Notes under the pieces: model-generated
Seen by the model: the letters and a program-made list of their open reading frames with translations, nothing else
Databases searched by the model: none
What the model was told of the DNA's origin: nothing
In this document: in pieces, positions 22,194 to 33,364 of the stretch
Position numbering within the stretch: the stretch's first letter is position 1
Layout: each line of letters starts with the position of its first letter
Assembly: GCA_024138015.1 (NCBI GenBank)
Contig: JAMXBB010000009.1
Location: forward strand, 42,146,821-42,210,820
DNA: 64,000 bases
Source of the DNA: Lumnitzera littorea
Taxonomy: Eukaryota > Streptophyta > Magnoliopsida > Myrtales > Combretaceae
Reading direction: 5' to 3'
Made by a program: the position numbers and the translations under genes

Positions 22194-23098
22194 TGATTGG
22201 AATTAGGTTACTAGGCCTTTAACCCATAGCCTAGCTTGAGAACTAGAGGGATTGACAAGACGAATACTCATGCTTCAGCCAACTCCTACTGAAGCTGAGT
22301 TACTCCTTCCTGCTGACCAATTCTATGTGCTGAGCCAAATGATTGCCCATCTCTTGAAAATTTATGTCGACTAGAAGAATGCCTTGATAGTAACCAATCC
22401 TCATGCACTTACTTGATCATGTCCGAGCCGACTACTTGCTTGGTACCATTACTATTAAGAAGTTGAAAGAGTTATCTTGCACTAATTCTTAGCCACTCCT
22501 ATTCAGACGAATCCACGCCTGCTCAGGACTCCTGTTTGGCTATCCAATCAACTCGTACTGCTTTGTCTACATCCTTTAACAATGCCACCAATGCAATGTT
22601 GCCACGTATCTAGGACCACTCATGGAATTTGCTACTATAATCACTGTTATTTCCATGAATATTCTTTTTCACCCTTCGTATACTTTATACATTATTTTTT
22701 AGGACAATACTCTTTTTGTCTTTTCCTTTTCGAGTTAGTTACCCTAAATTCTCAAGTATAAATATCCTTTTGTACATGTAGCTAGATTTATCATATTATC
22801 AATATAATACACTAGATATTTTTCCTCTTATAAACACTAATTTTTTACCTTAAAACTTAAGTAAAGTTAGGTGGTAAGTAACCTCATTGGACTAACTCGT
22901 GCATCATATCGAGCTGTGCTGTGAGTTTTCGAAAGTTCCATTGATGCATTATATCCTTTGGAGTTATTCATAGATTTTGCTTACTTTTTGTTCATTTTCA
23001 TTCATTCGCACGTTTTCCATCACCATCTTCAAGCTTTCGATAAGCTTAGACTCACTTCGGTAACTGGCCTTATCTGTTTTTCGCTATGGTGCGCATTA
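22194..23098 (+). repeat. 3' LTR of element A
   Basis: It aligns along its full length with 100-1014. TATAAATA is at 22757-22764. It ends GCATTA where the 5' copy ends GCATCA, a C-to-T change. The target duplication follows at once. Confidence 0.85.
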
Positions 23099-23103
23099 AT
23101 AAA
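23099..23103. repeat. Right target-site duplication of element A
   Basis: ATAAA pairs with ACAAA at 95-99, with one transition. Confidence 0.6.
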
Positions 23104-23370
23104 GGTGGCTTATCCTCACCATGCCACAAATCCTAAAATTCCTTGAGTTTCATTTAGGCGTCTTCCATTAAGATACATTAAGATAGGATCCCTTTAGCCC
23201 CTTTATAATACAAGAGACCATGGATGGACACAAAATTCTTCAATGTAGCAGCAAAAGTAACTTTTAGGACATGCTAACTGTACCTTAATAAGGGGTGCCA
23301 ATCATCTTGTAACTCCTTATCATCTTCAATCAATCGTAAGGCAATACTAGGCATAGTCCTCCTAGTTACT
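23104..23370 (-). pseudogene. Integrase N-terminus of element C
   Basis: The minus-strand frame reads DDWHPLLRY, VSIHGLLYYKGAKGILS, MEDAxMKLKEF and DLWHGEDKPPL. This is the linker and the zinc-binding start of Tat integrase (the LYYKG and H-x3-G-x3-P-L-Y motifs). It stops at the element A insertion point, and the next residues are found at 1-94. Confidence 0.65.
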
Positions 23371-23916
23371 TAGATGCCTAGCTCACCATCTAAATCTTGC
23401 ATTGGGGCCTTAGAAGCTAAAGTTGCTAAAGCATCAACATAACAATTTGTAACTTGTTTGGTGTCCTCTTATATTATTGATCAGAACTTAGTGACTAATG
23501 TTTGTATTACAACTTTATATGGAGTGAATGTAGGTTCCTTTAACCTAAACTCCCCATTAGCCATTTTGATGATCAAATTAGAGTCACCCTTAACACATAA
23601 GCAAGTCATACCTACTTAATTGAGCCGAAAGCAAACCAAATAAAAGAGCCTCATACATGGCTTTGTTATTTGTACAGCAGAAGTGCAATTTATATGCCAA
23701 GGGTATTTCCTAGCTTATTGAGGATGTCAATGCAGCTCCAACTCCCCATCCTATGCTTCTAAATGAACCATCAAATTGCAAAAACCATTCCTTGCTTGTA
23801 TCTATCATGAATACATCTTTACGAAAATCTTTGAGAATGTTTTGATAAGAATTATTGTTATTTGTTATAGGGAACTAAGCTAGCAAATCTGCTAGTGCTT
23901 GTGACTTGATCTAATA
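23371..23916 (-). pseudogene. Second RNase H (aRH) of element C
   Basis: Minus-strand motifs in order are SQALADLLA, EWLLQFDGSFRSIGWGVGAAL, LAYKLHFCCTNNKAMYEALL, a frameshift, GDSNLIIKMANGEFRLKEP and YVDALATLASKAP. All four acidic positions of the fold are visible. The N-terminal end abuts the solo LTR at 23917. Confidence 0.75.
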
Positions 23917-24817
23917 TGACTTGCTAAGGACAAACAAGGGTGAAAATATTGGGGTAGATCCAAGATTGTAGGAAGCTTAGAAAACAAGGATGGGAATGCA
24001 CGATAACAAAAAGTAAACAAGCAAACCTTGGTTAGCTTAAAGGATAGATACACAAGCGAACTACTGAAGACTCAAGGATTAACTTGATATGATACACGAG
24101 TTGGTCCAATGAGAGTACTCACGACCTAGCCTTGCTTAAGGGCTAGGATAAGAATAAAGTAAGCAAGCAAAATAGAGAGCAATGCTCACAAAAGAGTAAA
24201 GTGTATTCAATTTTAAGTTTTGTTTATTGTGGCTACCATTACAAAGGGTATTTATACAAAAAAAGTTAGGGCATTATACCTAAAATGGAGAACACAAAAA
24301 GAGGTATTGTCTAAAAGAAGTAATATACAAGGAATAATAAAGGGTACAAATGAAAATTCAAACAAATTGATGATTGGTGCAGCAAATCCGTTCACGTAGG
24401 GGTTAGATACTTGACAATCGATCACTAAGGGCACTTCTAGCAAAAATAAACAAGTTATACATTTAGGTTAAGGATTGCTAAGTAAAGGTGTCAAATAAGC
24501 ATAGAGGTACATTTGAGAAGATGTAGGTTTAGGCGTGCCTTGGGGTTCTTGGTACCAATACTGCCAAGCTATTAGTTTGTACAGTCATGGCTAAGTAGAT
24601 GTGTAAAAGGACCGAGCTATTAGTAGAACATATTTTAGGTTAGCACTTGATTATTAACAGACAAGAAGTTACTTGGCTCGATATATGGAGTCGGTTGGTA
24701 GTAAGGATTAGCTCAACCTTGGCAGGAGTTGGCTAGATCAATAGAATCTGCTTTATCAGTCCCTCAAGACCTTGAGCTCAAGCTCGAGTTAAAGGTTTAG
24801 TTGTTTCATTCCTATCA
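23917..24817 (-). mobile_element. Solo LTR of the element A family inside element C
   Basis: In reverse it begins TGATAGGAATGAAACAAC, has TATAAATA (24249-24256 on the plus strand) and the block CCTAGCCCTTAAGCAAGGCTA also seen in A's LTR, and ends AGTCA. Its length (901 bp) equals that of A's LTRs. It separates the first RNase H from the second RNase H of C. There is no internal domain, so it arose by LTR-LTR recombination or loss. Flanking pentamers match at only three of five bases. Confidence 0.8.
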
Positions 24818-25250
24818 TACTTGCCTTTGGAGACGTCATGGTGATATCAAATTCTGTAAGGAGTAGCATCCATTTTGCAATACTGCCAGATAACATTGGA
24901 CATGACAATAAGTACTTGATGGGGTTAAAATTATTCATGACAATTACCTTATGTGCTAAGAAGTAGTGGCACAACTTTTGAGTTACAAATTCTAGTGCAA
25001 GACAATGTTTCTCACACATAGGGTAGTTAACTTCATTACCTTAAAGCATTTGACTCACATACTACACCAAACATTTGATATCATCTACTTCTTATACCTT
25101 CAAGGCTCCAATGGATTTATCTATAGATGTCAAAATAAGGAATCATTGGCATCTCCTTTATTTGCATTGTCATGGTTTGCAGGGAAGTCAATATCACCTT
25201 AATCTTCTAGAATGCCTCTTCTTAAAGTGTACCCCATTCAAACAAAGCTC
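24818..25250 (-). pseudogene. RNase H (first, gypsy type) of element C
   Basis: The minus strand reads CEKHCLALEFVTQKLCHYFL, AHKVIVMNNFNPIKYLLSCP, SGSIAKWMLLLTEFDI and TMTSPKAS (24800-25019), the typical C-terminal part of the RNase H domain just before the second RNase H. The N-terminal part toward 25250 is degraded. Confidence 0.7.
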
Positions 25251-26130
25251 CCTTCTTCATCATCTGATGTTAAGGGAGAGAGATTTCAATGAGTGCTAAG
25301 ATGAATCGCCGATTATAAGACACCTTGCCTATAAATCCCTTCAACTCCCTTTAATTCTTTAGAGATGGCATGGACTATATGGCTTTAATCTTTGCTAGAT
25401 CAACAACGATCCCCTTTCTATGAACAATAAAACCTAGGAACATTCCAAATGAGATCCCAATAACATACTTTAAGGGGCTCATTTGAAGCTTGTAAAGTCA
25501 ACACTTATCAAAGACTCGTTTCAAGTGATCTAAATGATAAAGTGCTCCCCATGATTTGATTATGATGTCATCTACATAATCTTTCATGTGAATGTGCATT
25601 AAGTCATGAAAGATAGCAATCATAGCCATTTGATAAGTGGCTCCTACATTTTTTAGTCTAAAAGGTATCACAGTATTATAGAAGTTCCCAAAAGGTGTAT
25701 GAAAAGCTATGCACTCAACATCTCCTAGGGCCATTTTGATTTAGTTATATCTACCAAAACCATTTATGAAAGAAAATAATTTATGTTTGCTCGTTACATT
25801 AACTAACATATCAATATTTAGAAGTGCAAACTTATCCTTTGGGCAAGATTTATTCAAGTTACGAAAATCTACATACATACGTATTTGGCCACTTTTCTTC
25901 TTTATAGGCACAATATTAGCCAGCCAACTTGGGTGCTCTATAGGCTTGGTAAAGCCTGCTTGTAGTAACTTCTCAATTTTAGCTTTAATTTTCACCTTAA
26001 TATCTAAGCTAAATATGTATTGGTGTTGCTTAATCAGCCTAACTCCCAATGCAGTATTCAACCGGTGCATTATTTGGTCGACATCTAAACTTAGCATCTC
26101 CTTGTATGTTTAGGCAAAGACAACTTAGAC
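25251..26130 (-). pseudogene. pol: Reverse transcriptase of element C
   Basis: Minus-strand segments are VDQIMHRLNTALGVR, IEKLLQAGFTKPIEHPSWLA, IVPIKKKSGQIRMYVDFRNL, KSCPKDKFALLNIDMLV, FSFINGFGRYN, a stop, FGNFYNTVIPFRLKNVGATY and the catalytic YVDD (25567-25578, both Asp intact). The thumb below 25498 is decayed but follows the family order. The plus-strand open stretches here (25005-25202, 25766-26113) are antisense. Confidence 0.85.
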
Positions 26131-26500
26131 CTCTCGAGTAAGATCTATATTTCTTTTCTCAAACCTTTATAAAAGAAAATAAGTTTGGCCTTCTCTCTAA
26201 GACCTGCTGGATTCACTTCCTCTATTTCTTCAGCCTATGGTTTCATTTGATCTTACAGTTGAAGAGAAGGAGGTTAAGCTACTTGTAAGTTTGAGGGGTC
26301 GAAGGATGACATAAATGCCTCATCTAACCCTAACAGCTATCATACGCGATATATAGTTTGCGCATCTACCTAGGTGTAAATTTCGATCTTTAATTCTTAG
26401 TTACCCTCCTACCCCTCCTCTTACCTTTCTTCTTTTAATCTCCATAGTTAGGAGATGTCTTTCTCTTATTGAGCCCTTAATCATGTTCTTGAAAATCTTC
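26131..26500 (-). other. Protease-RT linker of element C
   Basis: No domain is recognised. This is degraded polyprotein sequence between protease and RT with a mixture of stops. Confidence 0.4.
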
Positions 26501-27064
26501 CTAACGTGATAATGGAATACTAGTGGGTCTAGCAATTGCAATCTCACCCTCATTAGCATACTCATCATAATATTTTGCCTCTGTATAATATGAATCTCTA
26601 TGCTTCAAGGGGCTTTTAGCAACGAGTACAAGTATATCTTTCCCTTTCCAACTTCTCTTTTTACACTGATGTAGTGTTGAAGGGATAAGACCGTAGTCAT
26701 GTAACCACTTCCTACCTACCAACAAATGGTATGAGGTTGTAGCATCCAACATATGGAATTTGGTTGCCCCATAAATGGGACCAACCTTGAAATTAGCATT
26801 AATGAACCCTAGAGATTTAGTAAGGACATCATTAAAGCCGTGAATGTCCATTGGCTAGTGAACTAACGTCCTCATGTCTAATCCTATAGCTTTGAAAGTT
26901 GCCAAGAGCATTATATTAAGTGAGGACCCATTATCAATGAATGTTCGTCGAATGTGATGACCATTAAGTTCACTTTCCATATACAATGGACAATAGTGAT
27001 TCAGATTGCTAGTGCACATGTTATCATTAGTAAAGATGATAGTGTTCTCAAGCGCCTTTGACAT
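26501..27064 (-). pseudogene. Aspartic protease of element C
   Basis: The minus strand reads HYCPLYMESELNGHHIRRTF and then IDNGSSLNIMLLATFKAIGL, with Asp-Asn-Gly at 26927-26935. After a stop it continues GFINANFKVGPIYGATKF, MLDATTSYHLLVGRKWLHDY and GLIPSTLHQC (the LLGRxW flap/core region, here LLVGRKW). This matches Tat proteases closely, and only one stop lies between the two halves. Confidence 0.8.
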
Positions 27065-28330
27065 CTTGTAAATTGGTTGTAATGCATTACATTGTTGAAA
27101 CTACTACTCTAAGATTACTACTAAAGAAGTCAATGTAGCAAGTCAAGATTAGTCGCCCAATCCTAATAGATCAAAGAAATTTCTTACATTGACTATCTTT
27201 AGCAAAGTAATCACAACAAGATTACATGAAACTGAGTCTACTGCCTTCCCTTTTCCTTTAGGCATCTCTTCCTACAATACACTTTTGCATCCATCAGCCT
27301 TTGGTTAGTCAATTTCTTAGGAAGTTGTTCAGTCGTGCAAAATTGCATTGGCAACTTCTTGATTATTGTGTGTCGAAAGTAGATTCCTATGTACATCATT
27401 ATTGTTGTCTAGTTCTAACTTACCACTCTAGACCTTTTCATTGAAGATTCTCCTCATTGTCCAACACTCTCTTGTTGGATGTCCATTTAACCTATGAAAT
27501 TGACAAAGTTTAGCATCATTCTTCTTCTAAGATATTGGTTAACACTCAACCCTTGGCAGTCTAATTATTCTGTCCTTGAGCCATCGATGAAGGTCATAAT
27601 GTACCTCATTCATTGAATAAGGAAATGGTGGAATATTTGCAATACTGTCTCTTTTGATCTTCTTACTACCCTTATACCCTCCTCCTTAGATAACAGTAAT
27701 AGATGGTTGCCTCTTCTTACTTAAGACATCCCTTTGCCTTTCAGTAGAATTGTTTCTAATTATTCTGTTCTTGAGCTATTAATTAAAGACTTTATGTAGC
27801 TTATTCATTAGACAAGGAAACGGTGGAATATTTATAACAACATCTCTTATGATCTTCTTACTACCCTTATACCCTCATCTTTAGGTAGCACTAATAGATG
27901 GTTGCCTCTTCTTACATAAGTTATCCCTTTACCTGGAAATGGAATTGTTTGTTCATTACATGTTTTCCACCAATGCCACAAAGGACTTAAGAGATAAATT
28001 CTTGATGTGTACCTCATATTTAGTGAACATCCCCTATATGGGAAAAACTACTGTAAGTTAAATACCTACAAGGTTAATTGTGGTAGCAATTGCCATGTTA
28101 GGTAGAAATCATGCAAAGGCAATTAGGAATTGATTGAGAACACGAGTGTTCTCCTGCATAGTATGAACAATTAGGGATGTCTTGGTAGTAGGTGTTTATT
28201 GTATGCCCATAAGTGTTATGTTATCACCTAATGCAACAGTTTGTTGTGTGATTGTAAGATTGGTCTCCTAAATGTTAGAAGTCTCCTCCAATCTGTTAGT
28301 ATGTGACATTATTGATCATAAGTGATCTCT
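27065..28330 (-). pseudogene. gag: Gag of element C
   Basis: The clearest part is the minus-strand nucleocapsid motif LCQFHRLNGHPTRECWTMRR (about 27440-27515), with C-x2-H-x4-GH-x4-C spacing as in Tat gag. The upstream capsid part is hard to read and contains a 195-bp tandem duplication (27562-27950). The region toward 28330 has no firm similarity. Confidence 0.55.
27562..27950. repeat. 195-bp tandem duplication in element C gag
   Basis: TAATTATTCTGTCCTTGAGC at 27562 recurs with one mismatch at 27757. The following blocks (GGAAATGGTGGAATATTT, GATCTTCTTACTACCC, GATGGTTGCCTCTTCTTAC) recur in the same order. The copies differ by many substitutions, so the duplication is not recent. Confidence 0.8.
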
Positions 28331-28992
28331 CCCCAATGAAGTCATTAAACAATATAGGTAGGGTTACTATTGATGATCAATCAAATGCTATGCACATGGT
28401 GGTTGATCTAGGAGATCACTTAACCTACTGATACGTACATAGATGTGATAGAGATATGCATGGAAGGAGGAACAAGTAGACTCGATCACCCATGAGTCTG
28501 CGTGATAAAAGATGAAATCTTATGTTTTTGGATGCTCTTGATTTGTTCTTCATTGAGTAACTTTTCTGATATTTTGTGGAATAACTTCATCTAAACTTCT
28601 ACGTTTGCCTTAAGCTAGCCAATATTTAGAATGATCCAAATGAGAGGAGGAGCCTCTTATTTATAGATTGTAGGAGAAAGCTTTAGCCGTTGGATTAATC
28701 TAAGATGAGTGGTTGAGATTTAACATTACTAGCAACTTTTAGATGGCCTTCGATGATCCAATGGCTAAAATTCACTCCTTCTATTCATATGGACCATGAG
28801 CATGGGTTACAAGCTTTGGATAGGCCCAATGACTTATAATATAAGAATATGAACTTAATAATAATAAAATAAGCCCATAACCTTTATTTAAGTCCAAATA
28901 GCTCCTTTTTAGGTTAAAAAAAGTCTAAACGGGCTTAGGAAGACCACTTTTGAGTCCACTTTTCGTGCATAGCTTAATTGATTAAGGCTCAT
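28331..28992 (-). repeat. Probable 5' LTR/leader of element C
   Basis: It lies upstream of gag on the minus strand and holds a TATA box and a GC-richer U3-like part. There is no second copy in the window to prove it is an LTR. It is cut at 28992 by LTR D. Confidence 0.4.
28658..28665 (-). promoter_or_regulatory. TATA box upstream of element C gag
   Basis: Minus-strand TATAAATA within CAATCTATAAATAAGAGGCT. The position fits a U3 promoter. Confidence 0.4.
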
Positions 28993-29188
28993 ATAATAAC
29001 CTAAGATTTCAAACTAATGTGATAACCTTAGGATATGAGACCATAAATTTAGGGCACCTACCTATGTTGTCCGTTTTGGTTCAAACTTCATAACAAAGTT
29101 AAATAAGTTAAAGAAGTATCATAGTAAAGTTAATTCCTTAAAATAAGCTATATAAAAGAGTTAACTTGATAAAAACATTAATTTATTG

Positions 29189-29300
29189 TCTTTAATATCT
29201 CGCTATATTTAAAAGCTCAAATTTCATAATTTATTGATAAAGTTGATAAATTATTAAAAATATGAAATTTGAGCTTTTAAATATAGCGAGATATTAAAGA
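29189..29300. repeat. Perfect 40-bp inverted repeat with 32-bp spacer in LTR D
   Basis: Positions 29189-29228 are the exact reverse complement of 29261-29300 (40 of 40 bases). The spacer also contains AATTTAT and ATAAATT, which can pair. Only the right arm has a counterpart in the element E copy (near 59083-59115), so the left arm was added in this copy. Confidence 0.95.
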
Positions 29301-31006
29301 TAAGTTATTTAACTTATAAAAATAATAAATGAAGTGAATTATATATGATATATAAGTATTTACACATAATATGCATTACATATTAAATACATATATATAA
29401 TAATAATAAATTATAAAAACTAAGGTAAATTATTATAAAATAATGGAAAATTAATAAAAAAATGAATGGATGAGTTATCAAATGATGTGGTAGCCTAGTA
29501 ATTAGAATTGATGAGTCAAAAGCCAAAACATAAGAAATTGACATCTAATATGTTGAATTAGCAAAAAAATGACACATAAGCTAGGAATTTGGCATGTGGC
29601 ACAATGACCCATTAACCCTACCAACTCTAAAATTATAAATTGACCCTCAACATCAAATATTACACCTTTTAGTGAACTAAATTCTAATAGAAAAAATTTA
29701 GAAAAAATTAGAAAAACTGGACAAAAATAGAGCACAGTTTTAGTTTAGGTAGCTTCAATAGGTTATTGATGTCCTGTTGTGTTAGCCTTTTAGGGCTTTT
29801 TCAATAAGGTTGGGGGGCTGAAGGATAGCCAGAGACAGCTAGTTTAGGTTAACTAATTTTCTGGCCGAAATTTTCTAAAAATATCAAAAAGTATTATTTA
29901 ATTATGAAATTTGGTTTTCTAAGGTTATTTTATGTATAGATTAATTTATTAATTTTATTTTAGTTAAATAATTATTGAAAATAAAGGGTTCTTAAGAAAA
30001 TGCCCTATTTGAACAAAAATTGAATTAATTTTTGTAAATATTGGATGATGTTGTTTCAAGCTCAATTTTTGTATATAATACTCCTAATACATTTATTTAA
30101 TTTTAGTAACAATAATTTTTTAAAATAAACAAGTTTACTATTTATTATAATTATTTTGGATCAAATTGGCAATTTTGTTGTTTTGTTAAATCAATTAGTT
30201 TATGATAAAATCAATGTATAAGCCTTATGTATTCTGAATTTTGGAAGTTTATAATGATGTTTAGAACACTTGATTTTTATCTTGTGAATAAATTCATTTA
30301 TTTGCTTAATTTTCACTAATTTTGAGCTAAAATAGCTATTTTAGTAAAAATATATAATAGCTTGTTTACTATAATTGATGATCAATAATTAAACTATATA
30401 TTTTTGTAAGTCCATAAGATTTTTCATGGAATTAATCAGGCTTATATACTATTTATCACTTAATTTCCTAATATAAGCTTATATATTGACTTAATATGTC
30501 AAATAGTAAATAATACTAGTATGATAATTGATAAGATAGTGCAAGATCAGTATAATTTTTAAGGTTTTTACTTTAGAACTAACAGCTATTCCAGTTAATT
30601 ATAGAGTTACGATAACTTATGATCGAGTTGGTAGCGAGAAATTGTATTTTTAAACCTATAACCATATTAATCAATTTTATTTCTTAAGATATATTAATAG
30701 TACTCGAAATATCGATAGTGATGATATAAAGTTTATTGAAACCAAATAGGGAATGAGTATGATACATTGAAATAAAGGTTAAAAATGTAGTTATAAAAGT
30801 TTAGAAGACTTTAGGTTCAACCTGTAGCTAATTTGAAGACAATGTTATATTTTCATAGATGTGATAAGTAAGGAAGGATCATATCATAAAGTTTAAGATT
30901 TTGCACTGTTACAAAGCTTAGATAAGTGGATCAAACCCATGTTTAGAGTAGATATATTGCTACTCCTAACATTGTGTGTTGTTAAATGTTGTGTTGATTG
31001 AATATG

Positions 31007-31140
31007 GCTATATCTTGATTAAATTGACATGATACTATGGTGGACGCTAATGTAGTGATTTTGAATGACGGTAGCTATATCTTGATTATATTGTTATGCT
31101 ACTATGTTAGGTGTTGATGTGGTGTTTATGAATGATTATA
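31007..31140 (+). repeat. Imperfect 67-bp tandem duplication in LTR D
   Basis: GGCTATATCTTGATTAAATT at about 31006 recurs as AGCTATATCTTGATTATATT at 31073. Similar following blocks (GATACTATGGTGGACGCTAA / TGCTACTATGTTAGGTGTTG) continue the match. Confidence 0.55.
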
Positions 31141-32340
31141 CTAATTAGGAAAGTTGAGTAATTGCTAACTTAATCTTGTAGGTATTTACCTAAGTGAGAT
31201 ACTAGAATTTTGTTAGGGAGAGTTTAAAAACTAGAATCGGATAGCTAAGGTGAAGAAACTTAAAGACTGACTGTATGGAATGATGTATTTGAGTGGTTAT
31301 TACATATCATAACATGGCAAGGGATAAAAGGGGACCTATAAGTTAGAATTTTTATAAAGAGGCTTCTAAGTGATCAAGAAAAATCATGGTTTTATAAACT
31401 TAGTTCTTGGAATCATGTAGATTTGCATTGCCCTAAGACCTTAACTATTTTGATAGTTTGATATGGTAAACTATAGCATGTAGTCTATGTTTGTAAAACA
31501 AAGTTGACGATCCTACTCATAAGTAGCTTCTTATTGCCTTTTTGATTTAGTAGAATATAGTATGTTGTCCAATTTTATTAGGGGTCTTAGTCTCAAGTAA
31601 CTCCTTGTTGCCCTAGGTTCTTGTATAGTGTATCCAAATGCCCAACTATGTCAACTAATTGAATGAGGATATTAGAAGAGCATAGGATATTGGTATCGAT
31701 GCATGCCATATGCATGAGTATAACATGTTGCAATCCTAGAAATAAATGTCTGATTGGGCTAATGTATGTATGAAGATGAACTTACTGATTATGATTGAAA
31801 TATTTCAGTTGTGATATTGCCCATATTGTATTGTTGGTTATCCACTCTCACTTAGGTTCTGTAGCTAAAGGAATAAAATGTTTTATTCTCAAGTTAACAA
31901 CATCATGAAGGGCCCAACACTAGGGGGGGATATATATCAAGAATATGAGTTAGAGTTAGCGACTTTTGGATGGAACCTATCCTAAGTCAGGAATCCTACT
32001 ATTTTGAAGATGATAAAAGAAAAGGATTGTTCATGTTTTGATGTAAATATTAGTTTATACATATAAGTTATAACAAAACATCCAGTTGAACTTTGATGTA
32101 GCAACCTCGTTATCACATAAATAAAGTTTTCTTTTGATGAATGAGCAAGTTGAGTTAAGTTTTAACATGTATTCCTATGTGATAGTGCATCTTGTGTTAT
32201 GCTGGGATATGATAGCTAAGAGTAGAACAATTGGTCCAACTGTCATTATTTTGAGCCATGTAAGTTGTATCTCCCTAAAACATTTATGCTATGATTTGGT
32301 TTCTTAAGCCCTGTCACTAACCCATTAAATCGATCCATGG

Positions 32341-32821
32341 TGTTAAATTAAGCCAAAAAGTTCAATTATTGAAATGACCTTTTACAAACTAAGTAATGAT
32401 GGATAATTCGTAAAAAATATATTCATCAAAATTTGAATGCCTATACATCCAAGGATGTCTATGAATGACTACTCCTTAGAATAAAAAAAGTCTTCTCCTT
32501 CCCTATTAAAAAGCCATAACTTACGACCACTACCTCCATCATGACACCATCACCACCTATGTTGGCATCAATACAATCTATATAGCTAGAAACATCATCT
32601 TGACTACAATAAAATCACCATTACTACATCACCTATAAATACGGAGAGAAATCATTGTAAGATCTCTCTTAAGACCCTTAACTCAATATTTAGTCATTTC
32701 ACTTCTCTCTAAAACACTTATTGACTTAAGCATTGAAGTGGCTAGATTGGATTCCCTAGTATTGGTTAGCTCTTTATATCTTTGTAAGAACAAATTCCAA
32801 CCCCAAAATCATCCAACAACA
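32341..32821 (+). mobile_element. Short LTR (S1 family, copy 2)
   Basis: It begins TGTTAAATTAAG and ends ATCCAACAACA. It has TATAAATA at 32634-32641, then GAGAGAAATCATTGTAAG, TCTAAAACACTTATTGAC, TTAAGCATTGAAGTG and CAAATTCCAACCCC. The 3' half clearly matches 21490-21671. It sits between LTR D and the truncated LTR of element F. The left border is uncertain. Confidence 0.45.
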
Positions 32822-33364
32822 ATAAGTAATGACACATATCCAATGTAGACAAGCATATGAAATGTACACATCATACATAGTTTGCCACCAACTATGTAAA
32901 GTATGATTTTATGCCTACCATTGACCAAGTTAAGAAGTAATTAGGTATACTAGGACCTAGGTCTCTACATTGATCGTTTGATAAAATATTATCTTCTTCT
33001 AGTAGACCTAAAGCAGTAGATACGGCTCGAGTTCAAGTAGAGGGCAATACTCCTAGAGCTAAGTAAATCCAAGCAAGAACATGTCGTACGAGTAAGTCAT
33101 ACAATACAACAATAATGTAACATCAATATAGATCCAACATACATTATCTCTCGCTCCACTACATAGTGTTGATGCCCTTTTCCATAATAATGCATAAACA
33201 TGCAATGTATGACTAGTTTTTCACTCATAGGTAACTAATCAAATATAAATGGAAACCATTCGAAGGCCCTAATTACTAATGCAATAACTAGTTATCAATT
33301 CTAATATATTATTGTATTTTAGCAAGCAAGTACAATCAAACTAAGCACATGTAAGTAACCCAAT
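32822..33364 (-). repeat. Distal piece of the element F 3' LTR
   Basis: It matches 49690-50270 of the 5' LTR (blocks CAATGTAGACAAG, ACACATCATACATA, TGTTGATGCCCTTTT, AAGGCCCTAATTACTAAT). The last about 480 bp of the LTR (equivalent to 49208-49690) are missing, replaced by the S1 copy. Confidence 0.8.
33360..33364. repeat. Left target-site duplication of element G
   Basis: CCAAT here and CCAAC at 40868-40872 flank element G. They overlap when aligned to the uninterrupted LTR sequence near 50263-50275. Confidence 0.55.

Larger units (their letters stand above)
100..23098 (+). mobile_element. Element A: Ty3/gypsy LTR retrotransposon, probably a chromovirus, interrupted by element B
   Basis: The element has LTRs at 100-1014 and 22194-23098, a tRNA-Met primer binding site, gag with a zinc knuckle, protease, RT, RNase H, integrase and a polypurine tract, in Ty3/gypsy order. 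Removing the nested element B (2707-about 19040) leaves roughly 6.7 kb, which is short. About 300 bp of the protease region is missing at the B junction. The integrase tail ends with an LSPYHFDEEL-like segment seen in CRM/Reina-type chromoviruses. I could not identify a clear chromodomain, so the clade is tentative. By eye the two LTRs differ by roughly 20 percent over a 160-bp sample, so the insertion is old. Confidence 0.85.
23104..28992 (-). mobile_element. Element C: Tat-type Ty3/gypsy retrotransposon, minus strand, the oldest layer
   Basis: On the minus strand, from high to low coordinates, there are a possible LTR/leader, gag with a C-x2-H zinc motif, protease (IDNGSS), RT (YVDD), RNase H, a second archaeal-type RNase H (TNNKAMYEAL, YVDALATLAS) and the start of integrase. 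Its integrase continues at 1-94, beyond element A. A solo LTR of A's family also interrupts it. The dual RNase H puts it in the Tat lineage like B, but it is a different and more decayed family. Confidence 0.8.
28994..32340 (+). repeat. LTR D, probable solo LTR (same family as element E LTR)
   Basis: It is homologous, inverted, to 56001-59339 over most of its length. Shared blocks include AAATTTAGGGCACC, TATAGCGAGATATTA, AATAATGGAAAATTAAT, TCAAATGATGTGG, GGAATCCTACTATT and GTTTTGATGTAAATATTA. The start (TATAATAACC) corresponds to TGTAATACTT in E. No pol tail lies to its left and no primer binding site to its right, so it is most likely solo. The right end is uncertain by up to about 120 bp. 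Confidence 0.7.

Noticed and set aside
25766..26113. A 115-codon plus-strand open stretch.
   Set aside because: It is the antisense shadow of the well supported minus-strand reverse transcriptase of element C.
28400..28450. A primer binding site for element C (GTATCAGTAGGTT on the minus strand).
   Set aside because: The match to the tRNA-Met site is partial, Tat elements usually use another tRNA, and no LTR end could be fixed there.
29189..29300. MITE with terminal inverted repeats.
   Set aside because: No target duplication flanks it, and one arm is ordinary LTR sequence shared with element E, so it is a local inverted duplication.
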